From Isoetes taiwanensis (taxonomy: Eukaryota; Streptophyta; Lycopodiopsida; Isoetales; Isoetaceae): a DNA stretch of 64,000 bases. Made by a program: the position numbers and the translations under genes. The DNA is taken from assembly GCA_021234155.1 (NCBI GenBank), contig JAJEKV010000028.1, forward strand, positions 11,982,134-12,046,133, given 5' to 3'. The notes below the pieces were generated by a model. That model was not told the DNA's origin and did not search any database. It was given only the letters and a program-made list of their open reading frames with translations. Positions 11,175-21,433 of this stretch are shown piece by piece; position 1 is the stretch's first letter; each line of letters starts with the position of its first letter.

Positions 11175-12958
11175 TACCCCATATCTACGTAGTCTTGTGC
11201 AAAATAAAAAGAGAGGGGAAGAAAAGAAAAATTGAGAGAGCAAGAATAAAGAGAAAGAGGGCACATCAAAGTTTAGGAAGGATGTTCTTTTATCGTTTTT
11301 TTAGGTGTGTCGAGAAGGAGCTATGTAGTCTTGCTTCTTTAGGAGTCTCAAGTTGTTCGTTTTGCTATACTATAATCAAATTTATGTCTATATGTTTTCA
11401 TCAATTTCCATTATGTTGACTAAAGGAGTAGTGAGAGACTTTGGGACAACAATACAATGCAACCCAAATTTGACGAAAGAATGGCCCATAAATTATTTGG
11501 TAGAGTAAATTAAATGGCACTAGGATGCTAAAAAAATATAATTTGTAGTTGATCTACCATCTTTGGAATTCCATATCATGGGGCATGTCAGAAGAATGCT
11601 TGTTATCGTAATACCCCAGTATTTTACCTGAGATTTTAAGCTAAATTCTAAACTATAGTTAAATTGAAAATATTGCTTGGATAATGCTTTAACAAGAAAA
11701 CCGACATAAGAATTTAAAAGAAAGCACCAGATTCATGGTACAACTACATTGTTGCAAATCCAGCCAAACTCCTGTTTGAATACATCATAAAAGAACATCG
11801 ATAAACTCCGAGAACAAGGCTGTGGCTAGCCTGATTTTTATATTGATTGCTTGCAAGTTTTCTAGTTTGCCAAGATCTTGAATCTCTAGTTTGATGCCTC
11901 TATTTATGCATGTTCCTCTTTTTTAAAATTGTAGTTTTGAAGTGACTTCTTGTCCTATATTTTCTACATTAGATGTGCTTAGCTCTTCTTCCTCCAGGTT
12001 GCTTTCATTTCATGAAGTTTTCTTTTGCATTTGCCAAAATCCAACTTAAGGTCTCACAAATCACAATATACAATAATGATTAAAAATGCAAGTTAGACTA
12101 GAAATAAATTTTTAATCAGGGCCTTTAAGGTTTTACTTTTTCTTCTCTCCTGAAGATTGCAATGAGGAGTAGAGGTTAACATGACGTTTTGATATACCAA
12201 CAAAGCTAGCTAAAATTCAAATGCCCCATCCGTGTCTTTATGGTTGTCATGAATTGGCCCACAGAAAGAAGGACTGCATATGTGGATGGCCTTGTTCACG
12301 TATTTTACTGTAATATTCAGGAATAGTATTTATATTACTAAGGCCAATTACTACTGCATGTAATTTTATGGACCATAATTCCTTAGTTAGCATATGCCAA
12401 TCCATTCTTCGCTTTTGACCCCATTCATGTTCCTATGATGGCCTAAGAACATACTCATCCCTCAAAATTGTTAGCATATAGTTGACTCATGTTTGTTTGA
12501 ACTTATTTCAAGAAACAAGAAACCACCTCACCTGCTTATGAAGGTTAATTTCAGCAAGTTGTTATGCAGCTTGGCATTGCCTCTCATATTGAGCTCGGTC
12601 ATGCTAAATTTGACCTGAGAAAAGAACTTCACTTTCAAAACACATAAGGCATCTGCATTGTAGTGACTATATCACTATATTTACTATTCCACAAAAAAAT
12701 GCCCCTTTTTATAAGAAGTAACTAAAGAAGTGAAATCCAGATGTATGCCCTGCCCAACATAATATTATGCATTGTGGGTTTCTCCACAACAAAATGTACA
12801 ATGTCAACTTCTCCTATTGTTCTGGGCTGAGTTATGGACAGATGGTTGAGTACATGGAGAAGGCGATCGCATGTTGAAAATGTAATTATGATAGTGCCAT
12901 CTGCTCCACTGATCTTGCTCAGTGACAAGGTCGCCCCCCTTTGCACAGGAACTTTGCA

Positions 12959-13006
12959 TTAGTGTATTATCTAATTACCCCCTTCGCATTAGTGTATTAT
13001 CTAATT
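12959..13006 (+). promoter_or_regulatory. 30-bp direct repeat upstream of copy 2
   Basis: Same pair of 18-base strings as at 10,021-10,068. Between here and the start codon, copy 2 has lost about 22 bp that include the TATA-like string of copy 1. Confidence 0.35.
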
Positions 13007-13082
13007 GGAGAGGTTAGTGAAAGGGTGTCGTTTATTATTCTTCACCACTTGCATTAGCTCTGCATAGCTTAGCGCCTTAGCT

Positions 13083-13749
13083 ATGGCAATTCTTAGCAGC
13101 TCTGTCTTCCTCTTCTTGTTCGCCTTATCTATTGCCTCTGCTACTATTTTGGAGGAGATGGAGTATTGTAAGAATAGCATAACATAGATCGACATGTTTA
13201 GCCTCTTATGCTTAACTGCGAGATGATGATATTGACTAACATTGGACATTCATTTTTGCAGACCAAGCCATTGAGATGAGAGTCCCTAACCATGGAAAGC
13301 TCCGTGGAGAGAATAACCACGTGGATATACAAATACTATACGCCGGTCCAGGTAACCTCACTGTGGTTAAATCGTGGCTTGAGTGGGGGAAATGGGTCCA
13401 CGGGAATGGTAATTATCATAACTATGAATCGTCACCTGACGATAAATCTGTGCAAAATGGTACAAAGTTACGTGTTGCTGCAGCTGGAAAGCAATACTCT
13501 TCTAGTGGGACAAAGGGTAACATTGATTTGGCAGTATCTGAAACTGGGCAGATAGTCCTTCATGTCTACTGGGATGCATGTTATCTATGTGATAATGCTA
13601 AGGTGAAGGTGGAGAAAAGAAATGAGACCTTTACCCTTACGTGGGGTAAGTTGAGTAGCAAAGGCGTTGATGTAAGGATCTGTCTCGTCTATCCTGGGTA
13701 CAATGGCAATTGGTGTCAGATCTGGTGTGGAAGCAGGATGTGCGACTAA
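13083..13749 (+). CDS. Aegerolysin-like secreted protein, copy 2 (open, two exons)
   Basis: Aegerolysins are small beta-sandwich proteins that bind membrane lipids; some form pores with a larger partner. Exon 1 is 13,083-13,167, the intron is 13,168-13,261 (GTAAG..TTGCAG, 94 bp), and exon 2 is 13,262-13,749. Together they give 190 residues ending in TAA. Exon 1 begins with a hydrophobic signal peptide ending A-S-A, so the product is probably secreted. Family hallmarks in exon 2 are the WGKW segment, a Gly/Thr turn followed by GNIDL, and HVYWD. A C-terminal part with several Cys (WCQIWCGSRMC) goes beyond the usual family core and suggests disulfides. No MACPF partner gene is in the window. The family call rests on motif recognition, not on a search. 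Confidence 0.62.
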
Positions 13750-13972
13750 GCAAAAGTTGGAGATGGTTGTTACAAGTCCTTAACACACTGCCCCTCAAGT
13801 TTATAGTGATCCAACGGTTGAGATCAATCTTGGTCAATGGTGTTATGAGCCATAACACATTGCTACTTCAAAACATCCTAGGGTGTTACTAGGATGTTAT
13901 CGAATGGATGATTTTGATCGATTTTGATGGTGATCGGATGGCCCAAAACTCTCGGGGCAGTGTGTTAAGGGA

Positions 13973-14125
13973 GATAACGCCCTGGCCCTCGGGCGTTCAC
14001 CATAAAAAAAAAATTTCGGCATGGCCAAAATGGCGAGGGCGTGCTGGCGTGCGTAGCACGCCCTCGCCATTTTGGCCATGCCTCAATTTTTTTTAATGGT
14101 AACGCCCTCGGCCCAGGGCGTTATC
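13973..14125. repeat. Foldback element with perfect 28-bp inner stem
   Basis: The segment is an almost complete inverted repeat. The outer arms are GATAACGCCCTGG and its complement; the inner arms 14,018-14,045 and 14,055-14,082 are perfectly complementary over 28 bp around a 9-base loop. It sits about 220 bp downstream of the open aegerolysin-like gene. It is probably a MITE-like foldback transposon, and if transcribed it would form a strong hairpin RNA. Confidence 0.8.
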
Positions 14126-15772
14126 TACCCCATATATACGTAGTCTTGTGCAAAATAAAAAGAGAGGGGAAGAAAAGAAAAATTGAGAGAGCAAGAATAA
14201 AGAGAAAGAGGGCACATCAAAGTTTAGGAAGGATGTTCTTTTATCGTTTTTTTAGGTGTGTCGAGAAGGAGCTATATAGTCTTGCTTCTTTAGGAGTTTC
14301 AAGTTGTTTGTTTTGCTATACTATAATCAAATTTATGTCTGTATGTTTTCATCAATTTCCATTATGTTGACTAAAGGAGTAGTGAGAGACTTTGGGACAA
14401 CAATACAATGCAACCCAAATTTGACCAAAGAATGGCCCATAAATTATTTGGTAGAGTAAATTAAATGGCACTAGGATGCTAAAAAAATATAATTTGTAGT
14501 TGATCTATTATCTTTGGAATTCCATATCATGGGGCATGTCAGAAGAATGCTTGTTATCGTAATACCCCAGTATTTTACCTGAGATTTTAAGTTAAATTTT
14601 AAAATATAGTTAAATTGAAAATATTGTTTGGATAATGCTTTAACAAGAAAACCGACATAAGAATTTAAAAGAAAGCACCAGGTTCATGGTACAACTACAT
14701 TGTTGCAAATCCTGCAAATCCAGCCAAACTCCTGTTTGAATACATCATAAAAGAACATTGATAAACTCTGAGAACCAGGCTGTGGCTAGCCTGATTCTTA
14801 TATTGATTGCTTGCAAGTTTTCTAGTTTGCCAAGATCTTGAATCTCTAGTTTGATGCCTCTATTTATGCATGTTCCTCTTTTTTAAAATTGTAGTTTTGA
14901 AGTGACTTCTTGTCCTATATTTTCTACATTAGATGTGCTTAGCTCTTCTTCCTCCAGTTGCTCAGCTCGTGAAGTTTTCTTTTGCATTTGCCAAAATCCA
15001 ACTTAAGGTCTCACAAATCACAATATACAATAATGATTAAAAATGCAAGTTAGACTAGAAATAAATTTTTAATCAGGGCCTTTAAGGTTTTACTTTTTCT
15101 TCTCCCCTGAAGATTGCAATGAGGAGTAGAGGTTAACATGACGTTTTGATATACCAACATCAGTTAAAATTCAAATGCCCCATCCAGGTCTTTATGGTTG
15201 TCATGAATTGGCCCACGAAAAGAAGGGTCGCATATATGGATGGCCTTGTTCGCGTATTTACTTGTAATATTCGTGAATAGTATTTATATTACTAAGGCCA
15301 ATTACTACGCATGTAATTTTATGGACGATAATTCCTTAGTTAGCATATGCCAATCCATTCTTCGCTTTTGACCCCATTCATGTTCCTATGATGGCCTAAG
15401 AACATACTCATCCCTCAAAATTTGTTAGCATATAGTTGACTCATGCTTTGTTTGAACTTATTTCAAGAAACAAGAAAACCACCTCACCCCTTATGAAGGT
15501 TAATTTCAAAGAAGTTGTTATGCAGCTTGGCATTGCCTCTCATATTGAGCTCTCGGTTAGTGCTAAATTTGACCTCGAGAAAAGAACTTCACTTTTCAAA
15601 ACACATAAGGCATCTCGCATTGTAGTGACTATATCACTATGTTTACTATTCCACAAAAAAAATGCCCCTTTTCATAAGAAGTAACTAAAGAAGTGAAATC
15701 CGATGTATGCCCCGCCCAACATAATATTATGCATTGTGGGTTTCTCCACAACAAAATGTACAATGTCAACTT

Positions 15773-17740
15773 ACAATTTCCCGCACAAACCGATGTTGGA
15801 GATTAATCCTTTTCTTTTGTGGCTCTTGTCGCAAAAGGAGGCTGCAAATTGGTTACACTATCCTCACTCTTCTTTGCTTCTCAACTTCGCAACATTCACT
15901 TCCTTAGGCTTCGACCATTATTTGCGGTGCTATCTAGACTCTCGTTTTCAAAATTACTCCCCTCTATCAAGTTCCCTTTGTTTGTCATTGAGTTATGTTC
16001 CCGCCAAGCTATGGTGAGAGACAATGCTACCAATATATCGAAACCGAAAAAAAATAAGAACCTTTACAGAGTTTCAAAATCATCCCGCACATCCGTGTCT
16101 TGATTATGTGCATTGGAGATGTCATTTTTCTTGGGTGTAATGGGATCTGTTGGCCTTATGTTACAAATATCCGTACCATCGGGCTTTGTAGGCACATCAA
16201 CCTTAACCGTTCCCATCCATGTGATCCTTATATGCAAGCCTAGCATGTGGAGGAATGTAGATGCCCGGCTTTCTCTCAGTAGTCTATGTTCTTGGTTTAC
16301 AACAGCAATATCCTTTTCAATTTCTCGACCGAGACCAAATCCTGCACAACCAATTTTGAAACCGCTTTATCTAACCCATCAATATCTTCATCGTTGGAAC
16401 TTGGAACGCCCGGATTTATGTTGACATGGACGTGAGAATCTAACGGTTTCCAACCTTATGGGCTCTTCAAATTTGCTGATCTCGGATGATCCCCAAAGGC
16501 ATGTCCTTGACGAAAGATGCGGGGGGATCATCACCGGGGCATGCGGAGAGCTAGCTAAAGAACCGGCTTCAAATGTCACAACGTCAAAGTCGTTTTTTCT
16601 TCCTCCTTGGAGGCCCCAGTTGTATTAACTGCTTCATCTCTTGCTTCCATGGAACAAATTAAAAATCCTAAATATGAATGTCCTCCAAACCCTAGTATTG
16701 GTCCCGGGATACCTTAATTGCCTTTAAATTAGAGCTTCTATGAGTACAAGGCTTTGGATTGATAAGAAAATCTCAAGAGAATCTCAATGTTCTCGCACTT
16801 CAGTTTTGTTATAATGATAGCACCGAATTGCATGATCTGAGACACAATGCGCCTTTGCTCTTCCGGACATGTTATAACTCATCTACATATTTGACCGGTT
16901 GAAACGATCGTCCCACGACCATATACTCAAAGCTCGAGGAGCTTTACATTTTATGCCACGATGATAAAGAACCGTCCCCGCATGTGATTGCCTAAGACTG
17001 GTAACACGCATTTTATAGCATAGACTATCTATCTCTACACATGGCATGCCTCCAAATGAAATGAAACTATGCACCAAACATCGATATAGAAATGAAACTA
17101 TGCATCAAGGTGCAATTGAGACCAACACGGAAATATTGGACTGCCTCCAATTCATAGTTATATTGATGGCTAGATAAGGCTAGATAGTTCTTGGCCATGC
17201 ATGCAAGGCTGAGATGCATCATTCCTAGGTGAACTGGCTGATCAGAAACGTGTAAGGTAAACCCAATGCTTACCTTGTCATTAGTACGAAGACCTACGAA
17301 ACATCCAAGGATTTATTCAAACAACGAGTATTTCATAATTGCATGCGGTTTTCTTTCCCAAAAGGCATTTGAATGGATTTGTTCATACCAGTCCTTGGAT
17401 GCCACGCAGAAACGAGCCAAATCCGAAGGCTTGTCTAGCGAAGCACCGCCAGATTCCAAAATATCCTTATGTATGGTAAGCATATCCGCTTTACTGCGAG
17501 CATATCAATGTGTTTCTCGCATCAACGGGCGGCTTTGGGATCGTGCCAACATCGGACGGACAAACACACAAATATCCGGGATTTTTCCTAATTTAGATGT
17601 GGCCTTTTCCGTAAAAACCCGAATAGAACCGATATTTTTAGAATGGAAAGTGCGAGTCGCTGACAACTACAAAGGTATAAAAGAACGCCTCAGCATTTGC
17701 ATTTGCATTTGCATTGTGTTGGCATTACGTAATTCGAGTA
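15773..17740. other. Low-quality patchwork without a clear gene
   Basis: Short open frames occur but none is recognised. The stretch is low in CAG/CTG and rich in CG compared with its neighbours, like the kinase pseudogene that follows, and is likely distorted by base-calling errors. A 207-residue plus-strand frame (17,266-17,889) reads into the kinase start near 17,740 but shows no motif before that. Confidence 0.4.
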
Positions 17741-18708
17741 TGGAGACGGAGACACAGAGACAGACGAAGAAATTCTCAACTACACCTATTCTCGCTTTAT
17801 TTCCCAATCTTTTGAAGAGCTATGATCCGCTTAAGGAAATCGGCAAATGGGCCAAGCTACGGTTTTTCATTGCCGCAGAAGTAAAATAGAAGGTAAGAAA
17901 GAGTTTGCTTGCAAAATCATCCGGGTAGGAGACACAGAGCCGATCAAGGAAGTAGAGATCATGCGAGAAGTTAGCCGCCAACCTCGGCGTGAGTGCATAT
18001 ACACGGCAATCAAAGACGAGGGATTCCGCACTTGATCATGGAATTATGCGAATGTAGCTTGCTTGATGTAATCGTGAAGAAAGGCGTGCTATGGGAAAAG
18101 GAAGCTGCTCTTCTTATTCGAAATCTTGCTCTAGCTATACGGATCTTCATCAAAGGGCATTATCCACCGGATCCGAAGCCCTAAACGTTCTTGTGATCTC
18201 AGCAGCAAAAAACCCTATGATGTTAGGGTTTGGATTTCGCCTATCGGCTCGTTTTTCGTGTTCGGCTCCCGCTTTTACATCCGAGTCTAACACTAAGATA
18301 TTTCGCTCCGTAGGTTGTGCGGGGATATTATTCCACGAGATAGACATATGGGTCCGGGTTTGATCCTGTATGGGGCGCTTTACGAGGAATGATCACTTCT
18401 CAAGTCTACAAACCGCAGAAATCATCGAAGAACTGCTTCATGGCGAGGATCTGGCTGCCTCACACTTGCATTGGCCAGTTGGGTTGGTATCAGAAGAAGC
18501 AAAGAGCCTTGTTTTGGCGATGTTGCAGCCTGATCCGGAGAAAAGGATATCTGTGCAGCAAATTTTGGCACATCCCTGGGTTGCCAAATATTATTCTAGT
18601 GCTAGTAGAAGTGCGCCTCAGGGCTTAAAACGTAAGAGGCCATGCTTCAAATATGGTGTTCCTGCTAAGCTCATCAGAACAGTGAGGCCCTGTGAAATTG
18701 CCTGCTGA
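17741..18708 (+). pseudogene. Ser/Thr protein kinase (CAMK-like), frameshifted
   Basis: Kinase landmarks appear in order but in changing frames: YDPLKEIG (start of the Gly loop, about 17,820), EFACKII with the ATP-binding Lys (about 17,905), IMELCECSLLDVIVKKG (hinge, about 18,040), an I-I-H-R-D-P-K-P-like catalytic loop (about 18,150-18,180), LGFGF at the usual DFG position (about 18,225), DIW (about 18,345) and an open C-lobe 18,370-18,705 (LVLAMLQPDPEKRISVQQILAHPWV). The C-lobe is intact. The N-lobe and catalytic loop are disrupted at sites where CTG/CAG would be expected (for example an expected CTGCATCA reads cttcatca), so some breaks may be sequencing errors rather than mutations. The C-lobe is closest in style to CDPK/PEPC-kinase-type enzymes. 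Confidence 0.7.
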
Positions 18709-19334
18709 AAGGACATTCTTTCTGTAAATATGTTAATTTGCCACTCAAAGGCAAAAAGGCTTGATATTCTTTTGTACGTACGCCACCTCCATGGCATATT
18801 TTTTTTGAACATAATTATCAATACATGTATAATTATTATGGGAAAGATTCTTTCAGTATATCCGATCTTGATGCTTGCCTCTAATGTTGCCACGTATTTC
18901 CGGAAGGAAAAAATAGGGATAGAAAAAAAAAGGCAAGGAAAATAGAAATCTAAAGAAAAAGAGGCGGCTCTGTTCTGCCCTGTTCCGGTGGGCAGGTAGA
19001 TCTGCCGCAGGGTGTTCTAGCTCAAAAAATCGACATGAGGAAGCAGAACTCCGGTGATTGATTTGCGATCTTCAGTGCCATTTCTATGGCATCCCGTCGC
19101 TTAGTGTGCTAACTCCTCTCCGTGTATTTTGAAGGTAAGGCTTCTTAATTTTCTTGACCGGATTTTTTCTTTGATTTTTTTTCGAGAGGGGTATTCGAGG
19201 GGTTGTGCGGCGGCACCCGAGGTCCAGAAATCTGCTTTCAAAGTTCGTGCATTGGCTTTCAGATCATTCAGCATTTGATATGTACAGGGCTCCCAAGGTA
19301 ATACTATCTGCAAATATCATTGCTCTTTTCGTTA

Positions 19335-19975
19335 GCGCCCACGCTTTGTTCCAAACCTCATGCGCCGTAAGATCTAAGCTCCGCATCAGTACTTAGTTCC
19401 GCATTGCCTGTGGCTTCCAAGGTAATACTATCTCGCAAATATGGTTGCTATCTCGCTTCAAAATACTATCTCGCAAATACATATGGGAACATTTCTTTCA
19501 TAGGTTCATATGATCATTCCATTTTCCCTTTCTCGGATTTTAGGAACCACTCTTTGTTCCAGACCTCTTGCGCCAGCGCTCAAGGTCCATAATAGGCTCC
19601 CAAGATAATATTGCTGCGGCCTTTATGTTTCACATTTCACAGGTATTATTATTTGCAGATCTGGTTTCACATTGTACAATGCTGATCTGGTTTGATATTA
19701 TCTGGTTTTCTCACTGTGAGCCTCCTTGCCTAGACCAGGCTATTTTATAAAACAAAGATTTTTCATTCTATTCAAAAGATATTTCATAAGCATTGAGCAT
19801 TCTATAAAACACCATGTATGCGTATTATAAACATTCAGAATAGTGAATGTTCTTGATATATCACCTCTTGATATGATTATTTGAGAACAATAAGCTTTCA
19901 GAAGATTTTCAAACTTCTTGTGAAACCATCCTTTGTTCCAGACACCGTGCCCGGCGCTTGAGTTCTAGAACAGGT
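19335..19975 (+). repeat. Three diverged copies of an exon-like block
   Basis: Related strings (tttgttccagacctcttgcg and variants, followed by a gcgcttgag/gcgctcaag-like segment) occur near 19,340, 19,550 and 19,930. The first two are preceded by an aggtaatactatctgcaaat-like segment. This looks like local duplication of one exon plus its splice donor. No protein is recognised. The rest of 18,709-20,430 shows no gene. Confidence 0.45.
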
Positions 19976-20439
19976 ATGTGGTTTCTCATTGCATTTTGCC
20001 ATTTTCTGTCAGTTTTTATTTATGTTCCGCATATCCAGATGGCAAAGATTTATTTTTTCAAAATTGTTTGATAGATAACCTATATAAGGCAGATGAATTT
20101 ATGTTCTCAAAAATTAGAAAAGTAATATTTTTGGGCTAAGGACAGACGTGGGGTTGACACGTGTGCTTTTATTGCATTTAAAATTAAGAAAAAGAAAAAA
20201 AACCCAGATATGCCACGTCTTTGTTCTTATCGGCTTGGAAGGAATCCACATTGTCAAATGCTCTGCTTTCCACTTCCTCTGCACCATTCCGGCGAGCTCC
20301 ACTCTCACACATCTCCGCCGTAGCTCAGGTAACCAAATTTTTTTGTTGATTTTTGTGATGGATATGATGTAGGAAGATAATTTGCTACAATTTCCACTTG
20401 AGACCTACCGAGCTTTGGGAGGATATTGAAGTTTAAATG

Positions 20440-20955
20440 TGTATCAGGTTGTGAGCAACCCACATTTGCTTTGAATACCTGCAATCCCTCCCCAGTAACT
20501 GGTTTGCTTCTGGAATCCGGCGTTCAAATTCACTATGGCAAGACGGTTCCTATGGCACGGGACCAGCATGTCCGTTTAATAAGGCTTTTACAAGAATCTA
20601 TACATGAAGGAAGAGAATTAGGAAAACGGTAAGCAATTTTTTTTTCTGTTTATGCACAGAGTGGCATTATCTTTGGTCGAAGTTAAGAAAGAAAGCACAG
20701 ATGCTTCAGTAGGAATGAGCACAGACGCAGCTTCAGGAACAGTTACCTTATGCATGACCCTGATGAACTCGTTTTTGATCTATTTGAGGTATGATTTCTT
20801 TTCCTGTTATAATTTATTAAATTTTTGATTTGTTAATGTTTACCAAGTTGTTTTACTGATTACAGAACTTTGTAATAGATGGAAAGCTTGTGGCAAATTA
20901 TGCATGTCCTGTGGCTTGGGGCTAAAGGAGGTCAGAGAAACCATTGGTCATCCCA
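20440..20955 (+). CDS. Possible exons of an unrecognised gene
   Basis: An exon-like block at about 20,449-20,629 reads without stops (for example VTGLLLESGVQIHYGK) and ends at a good donor (ACG|GTAAGC). A second block at about 20,715-20,788 (YLMHDPDELVFDLFE) ends at GAG|GTATG, and after an intron-like T-rich stretch ending in TTACAG the frame continues in phase (NFVIDGKLVANYACPVAWG, then stop). In-phase joining across two introns argues for a real C-terminus, but the family is unknown and the 5' side is unclear. Confidence 0.35.
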
Positions 20956-21242
20956 GTATGTATTGGAATCGAGAGAATAGGGTTCAGTGAACGTGTTGAT
21001 GTTTGAGGCTCTTTAAAGCATAAAAAAAAGAAGCTGTTATTTACAGCCTTCTACCATGTTATTTTTAGAAAAGTAGTTACTTTAGATTGTCACTCATTAC
21101 TTGAGAAAACATAGGTTCAGGTCATCTATTTTCTAAAATATGTAGCAAGAATGTTATGTTGGGACACCAAGGAGGTGAGAAATTGCATATTCAAAATTTG
21201 TATGTTCTGAAACATATAGACGGGACAATGAAGAGAAATGTT

Positions 21243-21264
21243 CGCGGCGGCCTTGGCCGCCGCG
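21243..21264. other. GC-only hairpin in AT-rich DNA
   Basis: Two perfectly complementary 10-base arms (CGCGGCGGCC and its complement) flank TT. Weaker pairing (GAAAT/ATTTC) extends outside. Surrounding DNA is AT-rich, so this stands out. It could be a remnant of a foldback or Helitron terminus; no CTRR end was found next to it. Confidence 0.5.
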
Positions 21265-21433
21265 ATAAATTTCTTGTTTCTATAAAGGTTGGCTTCTCAG
21301 ATAAGATATGCCACCTTCATGACATATTTTTTGTTTATAGAGGTTGGTTTACGCACCTCCATTCAAAAGTCTTGTGTATGAATTTGCAGCATAGAATTCT
21401 ATATAAGCATATGTATTCAATGAGTGTGATTCA

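Larger units (their letters stand above)
9863..12810 (+). repeat. Tandem duplication unit 1 (aegerolysin-like pseudogene)
   Basis: Unit 1 is followed head-to-tail by unit 2 (12,811-15,772). Matching starts at ctcctaYtgttctgg in both and ends at caatgtcaactt in both, so the junction is precise. Each unit carries an aegerolysin-like gene, a foldback hairpin, and about 1.6 kb of non-coding DNA after it (11,175-12,810 here), where I see no gene. Apart from scattered substitutions and small indels the units are very similar, so the duplication is fairly recent. Confidence 0.9.
12811..15772 (+). repeat. Tandem duplication unit 2 (open aegerolysin-like gene)
   Basis: Second copy of the unit starting at 9,863. 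From about 15,200 to its end the differences from unit 1 fall almost entirely on CAG/CTG triplets, a pattern described in the findings. The stretch 14,126-15,772 shows no gene. Confidence 0.9.

Noticed and set aside
17266-17740. Independent 207-codon gene
   Set aside because: No motif before the kinase start and it lies in the low-quality stretch; the frame simply runs into the kinase.
15200-18385. Repeat-induced mutation or methyl-cytosine deamination as cause of the decay
   Set aside because: These give C-to-T changes (TAG/TTG). The observed changes are CAG/CTG to CG strings with indels.
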